A stretch of DNA of 60,342 nucleotides from Bacillota bacterium. Lineage in GTDB: Bacteria; Bacillota; Limnochordia; Darwinibacteriales; Darwinibacteriaceae. The number at the start of each line of letters is the position of its first letter. The stretch's first letter is position 1. The translations under genes were made by a program, and so were the position numbers. Below are positions 1-8,663 of the stretch, one piece after another. The notes under the pieces were generated by a model, which saw only the letters and a list, made by a program, of their open reading frames with translations, made no database searches and was not told the DNA's origin. The stretch spans positions 1 through 60,342 of the forward strand of contig JAKOTU010000056.1 of the NCBI GenBank assembly GCA_029776155.1, in the 5' to 3' direction.

Positions 1-256
1 TGACTCCAGCCAGCAGGCTCAGCAGGCGGTTTCTGGTCGAGGTGTCCTTGAGTCTGTACACTTCCTCAAGGGACCAGCCCTGCACAGTGGCCAGCAGCAG
101 TGGAGGCAGCAGGATATAGACAAACTCATTGATCCACAGGTTCGTTCCAATACCTAACCTGGGCGCGAACACGATACTGCTCGCTAGTGTGACCACGGCA
201 GTGAGAAAGAAAAGGACATTGGCTTGACTGGTGGTTGGTGCCGGAGTTCTCTTCAT
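1..256 (-). CDS. CPBP-type intramembrane protease, N-terminal part (cut by window edge)
   Basis: This is the first 85 codons of a membrane protein that runs off the left end of the window. The translation begins MKRTPAPTTSQANVLFFLTA, shows one hydrophobic segment at about residues 15-32, then the stretch NEFVYILLPPLLLATVQGWS followed by LEEVYRLKDTS. That pattern resembles the N-terminal half of CPBP (CAAX protease/bacteriocin processing) glutamyl intramembrane proteases, where NE-hydrophobic-P is followed by a leucine-rich loop. The catalytic EExxxR motif would lie outside the window, so the family is inferred. The ATG follows directly on the TAA of the upstream gene, which suggests translational coupling. 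Confidence 0.5.
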   Translation of the reverse strand, partial: MKRTPAPTTSQANVLFFLTAVVTLASSIVFAPRLGIGTNLWINEFVYILLPPLLLATVQGWSLEEVYRLKDTSTRNRLLSLLAGV

Positions 257-1054
257 TTATCGGCCCTCCTCATAGCCTTTCAGAAACAGATACAGCTCGC
301 CGTCCGCATCCTGGCTGGTCAATTTGATCTGATACTCTCCCGGGGGCAGGGTGAGTTCCATCTGATCGCAGATCCTGTGCTCGGTGCTGATGACGCTGAG
401 CCAATTGGACCCACCGCCGACGATATCAACGCTTACTGTGCCCCGCCGTGCCGAGGTATACAGGGAAATGCCAACGCTTTGGGGCGAAGTGGGGGAGAGG
501 GTGAAGATCAGTTCGTCCTGCACCTCCAGGCCCCTCAGGTCCGCGCTGTAGACCTTCCTGTAGCCCGGGGGCGGATTGTCCAGATCCCCCTGGTGGACCT
601 TGGTAAGGCGTTCAAATTCTTTGGGGTCGGCGGGAATTTCCTGGTAACCAATGACGAGGGTACCGGCCTGCTTGGGGCTGGTGAGGTAAAGGGCATATTT
701 TCCAGGCCCCAGGAGCACAGTGGCTGCCGTTGCCTGCGTGCCCGTCAAGCGCCCCACCTGAAAGTCTAGGGTGTTCCCATCGAGGCCTAGAATCTCGCCT
801 GTGCTCACCAGTTTTACTTCCTTCAGACTGCCACTATCGGACTGGATAAACAGTTCCACGGTCGCGGGGCCCTCCAGCTGGCGTTCCAGGAGGAGTTCGT
901 CCGCTTTTGTGTTTGTGTTCAGGTCCACAACGAGCTTGGTGAACCTATCAGGCACATTAAACTGGCTTTGGCTCTTCTGCAGGGCATCCAGGATCATGAG
1001 GGGAATGCCCACCAAAAGGCTTAAGAGCAGGATCACGAAGACAGTACGTTTCAC
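257..1054 (-). CDS. Exported protein with beta-sandwich-like repeats, function unknown
   Basis: A 265-residue protein with an N-terminal hydrophobic segment (about residues 4-22) that is either an uncleaved anchor or a signal peptide. The rest is soluble and beta-rich. It contains two stretches of the type GPGKYALYLTSP (middle) and LPPGEYQIKLTS (near the C-terminus), the way pre-peptidase C-terminal-like or other extracellular sandwich domains end their strands, which hints at an internal duplication. I do not recognise a named family and see no catalytic motif. It abuts the downstream membrane-protease gene without a gap and probably shares its transcript. The distance to the metallo-hydrolase gene upstream contains a likely terminator, so it may be a separate unit. 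Confidence 0.6.
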   Translation of the reverse strand: MKRTVFVILLLSLLVGIPLMILDALQKSQSQFNVPDRFTKLVVDLNTNTKADELLLERQLEGPATVELFIQSDSGSLKEVKLVSTGEILGLDGNTLDFQVGRLTGTQATAATVLLGPGKYALYLTSPKQAGTLVIGYQEIPADPKEFERLTKVHQGDLDNPPPGYRKVYSADLRGLEVQDELIFTLSPTSPQSVGISLYTSARRGTVSVDIVGGGSNWLSVISTEHRICDQMELTLPPGEYQIKLTSQDADGELYLFLKGYEEGR

Positions 1055-1178
1055 CGCAGCACCCCATTCTAGAAGCTTTTTCCCAGCAGTATTGGACAGA
1101 GCAGGGTTTTTTTCCTCTAGTAAAACGGGGCACAGATGCGCGGAGACACAGAAAATGTTTGCGGGTGAGTTTATGGGA

Positions 1179-1217
1179 ACACAAAAAGAACAGACCGCGC
1201 CGGCGGCCTGTTGGTCT
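1179..1217 (-). terminator. Probable terminator after the metallo-hydrolase gene
   Basis: Read on the minus strand, a G+C-rich hairpin with outer arms AGACC/GGTCT (1213-1217 and 1192-1196) is followed by TTCTTTTTG. It lies about 20 bases past the stop of the metallo-hydrolase gene and would end the sugar-transport transcript. Confidence 0.5.
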
Positions 1218-1234
1218 AAGGGTCTGGGCTATCA

Positions 1235-2176
1235 TCAATCGAGGAAGTCGGTTTTGCGATCAAACTGGGTGATCACCGTGTACTGGCCATCTCCAGCTGT
1301 GGAGACCAGAACCGAGCCGTCGATACTGGTGATATAGGTGGACGCGCCGGCCCGGGAGTAGTTGCGGTAGATGCGCAGATCCGCGATGGCATCGTGCATC
1401 ATCACCGCGATCTGGGGGCTGACCGCCTCGCGGAAGGCCTTGCTGGATGATGTGGAATCGCCGTGGTGGGGCACCTTGAGTACATCGGCTTTCAGCTGCT
1501 CTCCGTAGCGCCCCACAATTTCCCGTTCCGCTGCGGTGTACACATCGCCTGTAAACAGAAATGTAGAATCCTTAAAGGTCAGCTTCAAGACTAGGGAACG
1601 GTTGTTGATGAACTGGGTGCTGCCCAGGGGATAACCTTCGTAGTACTCGATGCCCGCCGGGGGATGCAGTACTTCCACCCGAACGTGCTGGCCGAACATA
1701 AAACTGTCTCCCTCAGCCAGGATGATGTGGGGAACCTTGGTGCGTTCAATGGCTTCCATGTAGTTCCTGTAGTGGGAGGTGGGGTACTCGAGTTCGGAGG
1801 TGTACACAGCCCCGATCTCGTAGTTGTAGATGAGCTGCGCGAAACTCCCTATGTGGTCCACATGGGGATGGGAAGCCACCAGGTAGTCGATGCGGGTGAT
1901 GCCTAGTGCCTGCAGAGCGCCGTCCACATCTGGAAAGGTGCTGGGGTTGCCGGCATCGATCACCATCACTCTGCCATCTGGCGAGGTGAGTATGGTGCAA
2001 TCCCCGCTTTTATCCTCACTGCGGGTAGTCAACTGCAGGAAACGGGCGGTGAGCCTGCCCCCATCCTGGGAGGCATCAAAAATCAGATCATACCTGCCCA
2101 GCTGCTCCTCGGCCCAGGCACCCCAGGACAGGATCAGCACTAAGGCCAAAACTAGAAAGGCTATGCGTTTTTTCAT
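1235..2176 (-). CDS. Secreted metallo-beta-lactamase-fold hydrolase (ComEC C-terminal type)
   Basis: A 313-residue protein with an N-terminal signal segment (residues 1-22, ending WGAWA). The metal-binding motif HPHVDH (H103, H105, D107, H108) follows a predicted strand DYLVAS, and further ligands fit FTGDVY and VPHHGDSTSS. The order of motifs matches the metallo-beta-lactamase domain found in the C-terminal half of the competence protein ComEC and in free-standing ComEC-like hydrolases; these act on phosphodiester-type substrates or are uncharacterised. No ComEC channel domain is present here. The gene starts 33 bases after the second permease with a good GGGAGG site, so it looks like the last gene of the transport operon. 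Whether it processes the transported compound is unknown. Confidence 0.75.
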   Translation of the reverse strand: MKKRIAFLVLALVLILSWGAWAEEQLGRYDLIFDASQDGGRLTARFLQLTTRSEDKSGDCTILTSPDGRVMVIDAGNPSTFPDVDGALQALGITRIDYLVASHPHVDHIGSFAQLIYNYEIGAVYTSELEYPTSHYRNYMEAIERTKVPHIILAEGDSFMFGQHVRVEVLHPPAGIEYYEGYPLGSTQFINNRSLVLKLTFKDSTFLFTGDVYTAAEREIVGRYGEQLKADVLKVPHHGDSTSSSKAFREAVSPQIAVMMHDAIADLRIYRNYSRAGASTYITSIDGSVLVSTAGDGQYTVITQFDRKTDFLD

Positions 2177-2209
2177 GATTGGGACCTCCCTGTTCCCCGC
2201 TGGAACACG

Positions 2210-3349
2210 TTATTTCATAGCCGCCTTGCTCATACCAGTCAGGATGTATTTCTGCAGCACCAAAAAGAGTACTACGATGGGAATGATGGCCATGACAGCG
2301 CCGGCCATGATCTCATTGTAGTTGGCCACCTCCATGCCGGCAAAGGTCTGGCGCAGGCGGGCCACGCCAACAGCGATGGTGCGCCATTCATCACGGGTGG
2401 ACACCATCCGGGGCCAGAAGTAGCTGTTCCAGCCGCTGATGAAGGTGATAATGGATACTGTAACCAAGGTGGGGGCGGTCATGGGCATGAGCACATGCAC
2501 GATCAAGCCGATGCGCCCCAAGCCGTCAATGCGCCCAGCATCCAGGTAGCTGTCGTCCACGGCTTTAAAGGACTGGCGCATCATGAAGATGAAATAGGCG
2601 CTGACCAGGTTGGGCACCACCAGGCCCTGATAGCTGTTGATCCACCCCAAACGGGACATCATCACGTAGATGGGCACAAAGGTGACCTGGATGGGAACCA
2701 TGAGCGCCCCCAGCACCAGCAGGAACATGAAATCTCTTCCCTTGAAGCTGCCCTTGGCAAAGCCGTAAGCGGCCAGGATGCCCAGGGTCAACTCACCGAG
2801 CATGATGAAGAACGTGGTGATCAGTGTGTTCAGGAAATAGCGCACGAAGGGGGCCCGGTTCCAGACATTGGGGAAGTTCTGCCAATGAAACTCCTTGGGC
2901 CAGAGCGTAGGTACGGGCAGCAGCAGTTCCTCACTGGTTTTCAGGGAGGAGACGACCATCCAGTAAATGGGAAAGAGCACAATTAGGGTTAAAGCCAGGG
3001 CCACCAGGTACTGGAACACCACCCCCACTTTGTGGAGCTTCTTTTTGGTTTCGTAAGACACCTTATCCCGGTAATAGCTGGCTATGGCCAGGAGCACAAA
3101 GCCCACAGCCGCGGCTACCAGCAGAATCAAGCCCCAAGTGAGGAAGGTGCCCCTGGAGGAGGCGAAATAGCCGAGGCTTTCCCGGATCTCGAAGTCTGTG
3201 AGCCCCTCGGGCATGTTGCTCATCTGTACGCTGTACTGGATCACCCCCGCCAACCCCAGGAGCAGAAGGGCCAGGGCGATAACTAGGATCAGGGTGAGCA
3301 CATCAAACAGGCCAGCTTGACGCATCCTCAACAGCAGCGTATCTTGCAC
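2210..3349 (-). CDS. Carbohydrate ABC transporter permease, MalG-like, with N-terminal extension
   Basis: The 379-residue protein contains the binding-protein-dependent inner-membrane domain of CUT1 sugar importers in its last 270 residues, with the cytoplasmic EAA loop seen as DAGRIDGLGRIGLIVHVLMP, which docks on the ATPase. The usual MalG-type protein is about 270-300 residues long. Here roughly 105 extra residues precede it and carry two more hydrophobic segments (about 15-38 and 70-92) separated by a charged loop. It lies 15 bases after the partner permease and ahead of the metallo-hydrolase. No ATPase gene occurs in the operon, so a shared MsmX/MsmK-type ATPase elsewhere probably energises it (inference). 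Confidence 0.85.
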   Translation of the reverse strand: MQDTLLLRMRQAGLFDVLTLILVIALALLLLGLAGVIQYSVQMSNMPEGLTDFEIRESLGYFASSRGTFLTWGLILLVAAAVGFVLLAIASYYRDKVSYETKKKLHKVGVVFQYLVALALTLIVLFPIYWMVVSSLKTSEELLLPVPTLWPKEFHWQNFPNVWNRAPFVRYFLNTLITTFFIMLGELTLGILAAYGFAKGSFKGRDFMFLLVLGALMVPIQVTFVPIYVMMSRLGWINSYQGLVVPNLVSAYFIFMMRQSFKAVDDSYLDAGRIDGLGRIGLIVHVLMPMTAPTLVTVSIITFISGWNSYFWPRMVSTRDEWRTIAVGVARLRQTFAGMEVANYNEIMAGAVMAIIPIVVLFLVLQKYILTGMSKAAMK

Positions 3350-3364
3350 AGCGGTACCTCCCCT

Positions 3365-4591
3365 CTAGGAATCGTAGCTGATGGACCGGTTGGACCAGCG
3401 CATGGTGGCGGCAGTGCACACGAGCAGGATGATGAAGAAGATCACCGAAACCGCCGCGGACCTCGCCGCCCGGAAATCACGGAAGGACAAGTTGTAGATC
3501 CACTGCACCATTACATTGGTGGCTGTTCCAGGGCCGCCGCCAGTCATGACATCCACCGACTGGAACACCTTCATGCTGGCGATAAAGGTGGTGACGAAGA
3601 GGAACAGGGTGGTGGGTGCGAGCATGGGCAGCGTGATGTAGCGGAAGCGCTGCACCGCATCGGCACCGTCAATGGACGCGGCCTCGTAGTAATCCTTGGG
3701 AATGCCCTGCATGGCCGAGAGGTAGATCATCATGGCGTAGCCGGTTACACGCCAGGTGGTGAGGATCAGAATACCCATCAGCGCCGTATCGGCCTGGGTG
3801 AGCCATTTGGGGCCCCTAATTCCAAATAGGGAGAGCACGTAGTTGAGAATGCCGTAGTTGCCGTGGAGAATCCAGATGAACACCACCGCGCTGGTGGCCA
3901 CCGCAATGTACCTGGGCATAAAAACAACGGCGCGCATGGCGCTGAACGCTTTGTTCATGCGGTTGTAGAGCAGCGCCAAAAGCAGGCCGCCCACCAAGGT
4001 GACAAACAGCTCCCAGAACGTGTAGCGCATGGTGATGAGCAGAGACTCGCTGAAGCGGGTCCAGCCGGTTCTGAAAAAGAGCCACTCGTAGTTCTTAAAA
4101 CCGATGAACTCCTGGGGATCCGCGACCAGCATTCTCATGTCCGTGAAGCTGATGCGCACCAGATCAATCACGGGATAGTATACAAACAAGAGGAAGAAAA
4201 TCAGGGCCGGTTGGACGCAGAAGAAATCTTTCATCCGCTCCCATGGCTGGATGCGGAGCATGATGGCATTCACCAGGAACGTAATCCCAAAGATGATGAT
4301 CAAAATGGCGTTGTTCATGATCCCGCTCAACAGCCTCAAGGGAACAGTGATCCACCCCAAATTCACCGTTCCGGTGATGGGCTGCTCAAACTGGCGGGCG
4401 ATGCGCCTTGCTTCGTAAACCTGGGCCGAGATCGGCCGCAGCGACTCCAAGTTCCAGTCGCCCATGAGCCAGCCGTACATGCCCACTGCGATGAAAATGG
4501 CACTCAAGATGAACAGCACCGCGGAGGCAGTGCGGGCCCCTTTGGTGGGATACGGTTTTGCTAAGTGGTCCTGCTTGCGCATGTCCCTCAC
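3365..4591 (-). CDS. Carbohydrate ABC transporter permease, MalF/UgpA-like, with N-terminal extension
   Basis: A 408-residue CUT1-type sugar permease. The core, from about residue 120 to the end, has six hydrophobic segments and the EAA loop EAASIDGADAVQRFRYITLP. Before it sits an extension of about 115 residues with two to three additional hydrophobic segments and a lumenal-looking loop. Most MalF/UgpA relatives of this length class are about 290-310 residues, so the extension parallels the one on the second permease. The gene follows the solute-binding protein by 54 bases and precedes the other permease by 15, so the three form one minus-strand operon. The substrate cannot be told from sequence; oligosaccharide or a sugar derivative is likely. 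Confidence 0.85.
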   Translation of the reverse strand: MRDMRKQDHLAKPYPTKGARTASAVLFILSAIFIAVGMYGWLMGDWNLESLRPISAQVYEARRIARQFEQPITGTVNLGWITVPLRLLSGIMNNAILIIIFGITFLVNAIMLRIQPWERMKDFFCVQPALIFFLLFVYYPVIDLVRISFTDMRMLVADPQEFIGFKNYEWLFFRTGWTRFSESLLITMRYTFWELFVTLVGGLLLALLYNRMNKAFSAMRAVVFMPRYIAVATSAVVFIWILHGNYGILNYVLSLFGIRGPKWLTQADTALMGILILTTWRVTGYAMMIYLSAMQGIPKDYYEAASIDGADAVQRFRYITLPMLAPTTLFLFVTTFIASMKVFQSVDVMTGGGPGTATNVMVQWIYNLSFRDFRAARSAAVSVIFFIILLVCTAATMRWSNRSISYDS

Positions 4592-4645
4592 CTCGAATGG
4601 CAGTGAGGGGGGAGAGCCATCCCCCCTCCAAGGTTGCTAGTTTGT

Positions 4646-5935
4646 CTAGAAGTCTTCCAGAATCTCTTCGATGGTGATCGCCAGCTGATCCAAGGTCGCC
4701 TGGATGGGAGCATCCTCGTTGAAGATGCGGTACAGGGCGTGGCGCCACTCGTTGGCAATGGTGTCATAGGCCGGATGGGTGTTGCGTGGGTTGACCCAGC
4801 TGCCCATGGATACCACGTTGTTCATCTCAGGCTTCCTCTGCAGATACTCGGCGTATTCCGGGGTGCCCATGACCGACTGGCGCGTTGGGAAGTAACCGGT
4901 TTTGTCTGCCCAATAGAGGTTCATCTCCGGGCTGGCCATGAACATCATAAACTGCCAGGCCGCGTTTTTCTGTTTCTGGGGAGCGACGGCGGGGATCAAG
5001 ATGGTGGCGCCGCCTACTTCGCTGTAGAAGCTCTCCCCATCCATGCCGCCGGGCAGCCAGGCCATACCTACTTCGAACTTGTCGCCAACGTTCTGGACAT
5101 AGGTGTCATACAGGGAGCTGGTATGGAATACGCTGAAGGCACCACCGTTCCAGAACAGCTGCCGCATATCGGTGGAAGCGCCCGTTCCATAGGCGTAGTA
5201 GGCATAGCCCTTGTCGATCCACTCTTTCATCTTGGTTGTGATGTAAACGGACTCTGGGCCGTTGATGTCGGTGCTGAGGCCATCGTCCAGGATCACCTTT
5301 ACACCGTTGTTCTTGAAGAGCATCTCATAGTACCAGTAGTCCCAGCCTCCGAACACGGTGCCATAACGCTTGGTGGTTCCATCTTCATTGAACAAGGTAG
5401 CCTTCTCCAGGAACTCATCCATCTGATCGAAGGTCTTGGGCATTTCAATTCCTTCTGCTTCAGCTGCTGTTTTGTTGTAGAACATGACCTGGGTAGAAAT
5501 GAGGTAGGGTAGGACGATTTGCTTGCCTTCGTAGGTGGTGGCTAGGATTAAGCCTTCGCCGAAGTCTTCGATGGGGAAGTTGTAGGCTTCAATGTAGGGG
5601 TCTAGGATTTCGCAGATGCCGGCTGCACCATAGCTGGGTGGATACGAGGTGTTGGCTGTGCAGAGTGCGGGTACATCCCCGGAGGCAATGGCGGCAATTA
5701 ACTGGGTGTTGATCTCAGTATAGCTGCCAATGTAGACCGGTTCAACTCTAATCAAGGGATTTTCCTCATGAAAACGCTCGATCATGTAGTTCATGTATTC
5801 ATGGAGTTGGTCTTCGTGGGCGTGCCACCAGGTGATGGTAATCGGTTCTGTCACTTCGTAGGGGTTAGCCAGGGCTGCTCCCGCACCGCCCAGGGCCATC
5901 AACAGGGCAAGGATCAGGATTAAAGACTTCTTCAT
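4646..5935 (-). CDS. Extracellular sugar-binding protein of an ABC importer
   Basis: A 429-residue family 1 extracellular solute-binding protein. Residues 1-23 are a Sec signal peptide (lysines, a hydrophobic core, then a small-residue cleavage site near AALA). After it comes ITITWWHAHEDQL, typical of the first strand of UgpB/MalE-type proteins, and the C-terminal part has the usual VGMAWLPGG and WQFMMFMASPE stretches. There is no lipobox cysteine in the signal region, which is less common for a Gram-positive binding protein. A strong AGGAGGT site precedes the ATG. It is the first gene of the transport operon and should deliver the sugar to the two permeases downstream. Confidence 0.9.
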   Translation of the reverse strand: MKKSLILILALLMALGGAGAALANPYEVTEPITITWWHAHEDQLHEYMNYMIERFHEENPLIRVEPVYIGSYTEINTQLIAAIASGDVPALCTANTSYPPSYGAAGICEILDPYIEAYNFPIEDFGEGLILATTYEGKQIVLPYLISTQVMFYNKTAAEAEGIEMPKTFDQMDEFLEKATLFNEDGTTKRYGTVFGGWDYWYYEMLFKNNGVKVILDDGLSTDINGPESVYITTKMKEWIDKGYAYYAYGTGASTDMRQLFWNGGAFSVFHTSSLYDTYVQNVGDKFEVGMAWLPGGMDGESFYSEVGGATILIPAVAPQKQKNAAWQFMMFMASPEMNLYWADKTGYFPTRQSVMGTPEYAEYLQRKPEMNNVVSMGSWVNPRNTHPAYDTIANEWRHALYRIFNEDAPIQATLDQLAITIEEILEDF

Positions 5936-6032
5936 ATTACGTTTTTACCTCCTGTTTTTTTTGGCAGTGTACAGTCCGCTGACAACAAGGTAGATCACGC
6001 GACCTTCTGGCGTCTCTCCCTCCTTTTCTCCT

Positions 6033-6050
6033 GATTTTATAGTCCGTCCC
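6033..6050. promoter_or_regulatory. Operator-like motif upstream of the sugar transport operon
   Basis: The sequence GATTTTATAGTCCGTCCC about 100 bases before the binding-protein start resembles three copies at 7262-7317 and one at 8609-8622. Its complement contains TATAAA, which could serve as a minus-strand -10 element. The match to the others is by eye and the binding factor is inferred to be the neighbouring regulator. Confidence 0.35.
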
Positions 6051-6064
6051 ACTCGCTCAGCACG

Positions 6065-7201
6065 TCAATTTCGCGGGGGTGCGCACGATTCCCGCAGCAC
6101 CAATTCCATGGGTAAAGTCTTGTGGATTCTGTGCTGTGCTCCGTTTTCCATCAAGTACAGGAGGGATTTTGCTGCTTCCTTGCCGATTTCGTAAGTGGGA
6201 CAATTCACCGTGCTGATGGGCGGGTCCAGATTTGCTGAGATGCCGATATTATCAAAACCCATAATGGACAGATCATCGCCTACTCTGCGCCCTACCAGCC
6301 GCGCGGCCCGGGCCACATCGGCGGCGATGAAGTCGTTGAGGCAGATCACCGCCGTCATGTGTGGCGAACGGAGCAGGAACTCCTTGAGGTCATTGAGCAC
6401 CTGCTGCTCATGCTCTTTGCTTCTGTCCTCCCGGTATACGTAGCGGAAGTCCTTCAGATCGGTGAGCATCATTTCGCGCTTGATCACCAGATCGTAGTCG
6501 CCCATGGCATCGCGAAAGCCTTGAATGCGGTCCTGGAGAGATGCCAAAAACCCTGGGGGTTTGGTTACCAGCCCAATGTGCTTGTGCCCGAGTTTGATCA
6601 AGTGCTCGGTGGCGGCGTAGCCGCCTTGGTAGTTATCTGCTTCGATGTAGCTCACATCCATGTGCCGATAGTGCCTGGTCATCACGAGGGGAATACCTGC
6701 CTGCAGCAGTTGGAAAACCATGGGGTTGTAGTAGCGGGATTCGGTGGCGTGGATGATTACTCCGGGGCTCCCTTGGTCGATGAGCTTTTTGATGTATTCA
6801 GCTTCCGCCTCGGTACTGCCGTTGGTGGAGGAGACCGACACGGTGTAACCATGCTGGAACAGTACTTCCTGGGCGCCCATCACGATGCGGCCGGTGAAAC
6901 TGGTGGTCAGGTAGGGGACAATCACGTGGATGTTGTAATCACCCTTGCTGCGGCTGGCCGTTTTTTCGGCCACAAAGGTGCCCCGTCCGTGCAGCCGCTC
7001 AATCAAACCTTCGTTCTCCAGTTGGATTAGGGCCTGGCGAATGGTGGAGCGGCTCACCTTGTAGCGGGCGGCCAGTTCCAGCTCTGTACCCAGCTTGTCA
7101 CCTGCTGTCAAATTGGAGCTGCTGATCTGGGCCCTGATCTGTTCCGCGATTTCCTCGTGAAGAGCTTTACCTGCTTTCGCCGGTTGAATTCGTCTTTGCA
7201 T
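6065..7201 (-). CDS. AraR-type transcriptional regulator (GntR DNA-binding domain plus LacI-type sugar-binding domain)
   Basis: A 378-residue hybrid regulator. Residues about 10-78 form a winged helix of the GntR family (YKVSRSTIRQALIQLENEG, then RLHGRGTFVAEK). Residues about 95-370 form a periplasmic-binding-protein-like domain as in LacI/GalR proteins (for example LGHKHIGLVTKPP and IMGFDNIGISANLDPPIST). B. subtilis AraR has this architecture and represses sugar genes until its ligand binds. The gene lies directly upstream of the binding-protein gene on the same strand and is divergent from the dehydrogenase, so it most likely controls both. Its own promoter overlaps one of the repeated motifs, which suggests autoregulation. 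The ligand is unknown. Confidence 0.85.
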   Translation of the reverse strand: MQRRIQPAKAGKALHEEIAEQIRAQISSSNLTAGDKLGTELELAARYKVSRSTIRQALIQLENEGLIERLHGRGTFVAEKTASRSKGDYNIHVIVPYLTTSFTGRIVMGAQEVLFQHGYTVSVSSTNGSTEAEAEYIKKLIDQGSPGVIIHATESRYYNPMVFQLLQAGIPLVMTRHYRHMDVSYIEADNYQGGYAATEHLIKLGHKHIGLVTKPPGFLASLQDRIQGFRDAMGDYDLVIKREMMLTDLKDFRYVYREDRSKEHEQQVLNDLKEFLLRSPHMTAVICLNDFIAADVARAARLVGRRVGDDLSIMGFDNIGISANLDPPISTVNCPTYEIGKEAAKSLLYLMENGAQHRIHKTLPMELVLRESCAPPRN

Positions 7202-7249
7202 TGCTCTTCTCCTATTAACAATATTAAACTTGTACTATGATTTGCATCC

Positions 7250-7278
7250 AGAATATCATGTGATTAAAGGTCTGTCAA
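7250..7278 (-). promoter_or_regulatory. Promoter of the AraR-type regulator
   Basis: On the minus strand TTGACA (7278-7273) is followed after 17 bases by TATTCT (7255-7250), a good sigma-A promoter about 50 bases before the regulator start. One copy of the repeated GGTC motif overlaps its -35 and spacer. Confidence 0.65.
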
Positions 7279-7317
7279 TAATTAAAGGTCCGACCACCGC
7301 GATTAAGGTCCGACCAA
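7262..7317. promoter_or_regulatory. Three tandem operator-like motifs between regulator and dehydrogenase
   Basis: Three related copies follow each other: GATTAAAGGTCTGTCAAT (from 7262), AATTAAAGGTCCGACCAC (from 7280) and GATTAAGGTCCGACCAAG (from 7301). The cores GGTCYGWCM start at 7269, 7287 and 7307, that is 18 and 20 bases apart, and two of them are inverted repeats GGTC-C-GACC. The spacing near two helical turns suits cooperative binding on one face. They sit between the divergent regulator and dehydrogenase genes, and the first overlaps the regulator promoter. Confidence 0.5.
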
Positions 7318-7435
7318 GTATGATTTGACCGTACCTTGGCCGACAAGTTTGTGCCCGGCTTTCCAGGTCACATGGAGGATTCTTTGGTCAGGACTGGAAG
7401 ATCCTAAGTATAATCTTAAGGAAAGGGGTTTAGCC

Positions 7436-8545
7436 ATGCGCGCAAACAACCAAGATCCACGGGTCAGCGTAGAAGTGTTGGAGAGATTCATGGTGGATGT
7501 GCTGACAAAAGTGGGAGTTCCCAAGGAAGATGCCGAGATCGTGGCTGATGTGCTCATCACCGCGGACAAATTCGGCATCGATTCCCACGGTATCAGCCGG
7601 CTCAAACCCATCTACGTCAACCGCATCAGGGATGGCATCCTCAATCCTGTAACCAAAATCGATATTGTCAAGGAAGGTCCCACCACAGCTGTCCTCGATG
7701 GCAATCACGGCATGGGCCATGTAATTGGCAAGCGGGCCATGGAGATGGCCATCAACAAAGCGCGGGAATACGGCATGGGTATGGTGGCCGTGCGCAACTC
7801 CAGCCACTACGGTATTGCCGGCTACTACACCAACATGGCCGCAGATGCAGGTATGATCGGTATCAGCGGCACCAACGCCCGCCCGTCCATTGCCCCCACC
7901 TTTGGGGTGGAGCCCATGCTGGGCACCAATCCCTTGACCTTCAGTATGCCTACGGATGAAGAGTTCCACTTCTTCTTGGACTGCGCCACTTCCACCAGCC
8001 AACGGGGTAAGATAGAGGTGTACGCCCGTCGCGGCGAGGCTATTCCCGAGGGCTGGGTTATCGATAATCAGGGGCGCATCCGCACAGATACCCTGGCTAT
8101 TCTGCAGGATCTCAGCACCGGCGAAGCTGCCCTAACTCCCCTGGGTGGGGTGGAAGAGGTGACCGGCAGCCATAAGGGTTACGGCTATGCCACCGTTGTG
8201 GAAATCCTCTCCGCCTCCCTCCAGCAGGGCGCCTTTTTGAAAGCCCTCTCCGGCATGCGCGATGGCAAGAAGGTGCCCCACGCGCTGGGCCACTTCTTCA
8301 TAGCCATCAACATCGAAGCCTTCACCAGTCTGGATGATTTTAAAAAGACAACAGGCGAGATTCTGCGGGCCCTCAGGGCCTCCAAGAAGGCACCTGGCCG
8401 GGAGCGCATCTACACCGCTGGGGAGAAGGAGTATCTTACCTGCTTGGAGCGGATGGAGAAGGGCGTACCCATTAATGAGAGTCTGCAAAAGGAGATCAAG
8501 CAGTTGGCCGAAGAGCTGGAGCTGGACTACGAGTTTCCGTTTTAG
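7436..8545 (+). CDS. Malate/L-lactate dehydrogenase family oxidoreductase (Ldh_2 type)
   Basis: A 369-residue member of the NAD(P)-dependent family that includes malate, ureidoglycolate and 2,3-diketogulonate reductases, which reduce 2-oxo acids. The signature DSHGISRLKPIYVNRI includes the catalytic histidine (H51), and SSHYGIAGYYTNMA and SGTNARPSIAP are typical core stretches. The start at the ATG 7436 was chosen because of the GGAAAGGGG site just upstream; an in-frame start at 7325 would run through the promoter region. The gene is divergent from the AraR-type regulator and shares its operator-rich interval, so it may take part in using the imported sugar or its acid derivative. The substrate is not determined. 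Confidence 0.85.
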   Translation: MRANNQDPRVSVEVLERFMVDVLTKVGVPKEDAEIVADVLITADKFGIDSHGISRLKPIYVNRIRDGILNPVTKIDIVKEGPTTAVLDGNHGMGHVIGKRAMEMAINKAREYGMGMVAVRNSSHYGIAGYYTNMAADAGMIGISGTNARPSIAPTFGVEPMLGTNPLTFSMPTDEEFHFFLDCATSTSQRGKIEVYARRGEAIPEGWVIDNQGRIRTDTLAILQDLSTGEAALTPLGGVEEVTGSHKGYGYATVVEILSASLQQGAFLKALSGMRDGKKVPHALGHFFIAINIEAFTSLDDFKKTTGEILRALRASKKAPGRERIYTAGEKEYLTCLERMEKGVPINESLQKEIKQLAEELELDYEFPF

Positions 8546-8554
8546 CACCTGAAA

Positions 8555-8580
8555 CCCCTGTTTTTGGGGGGCCATTTTAA
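8555..8580 (+). terminator. Possible weak terminator after the dehydrogenase
   Basis: CCCC (8555-8558) and GGGG (8566-8569) enclose a T-rich loop and are followed by GGCCATTTTAAT. The hairpin is short and the T-run is poor, so termination would be partial. Confidence 0.35.
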
Positions 8581-8602
8581 TCTGTTTTTAAACCGACTCA
8601 AA

Positions 8603-8630
8603 TTGGGTTTAAAGTCCGTCCCGGTACAAT
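8603..8630 (+). promoter_or_regulatory. Promoter of the DUF4342-response regulator-kinase operon
   Basis: TTGGGT (8603-8608) and TACAAT (8625-8630) are 16 bases apart. The spacer holds TTAAAGTCCGTCCC, which resembles the repeated motif near the sugar transport genes. Confidence 0.45.
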
Positions 8631-8663
8631 CGAGTCATCAAAATGCCAGAAAGGAGTATGAGC

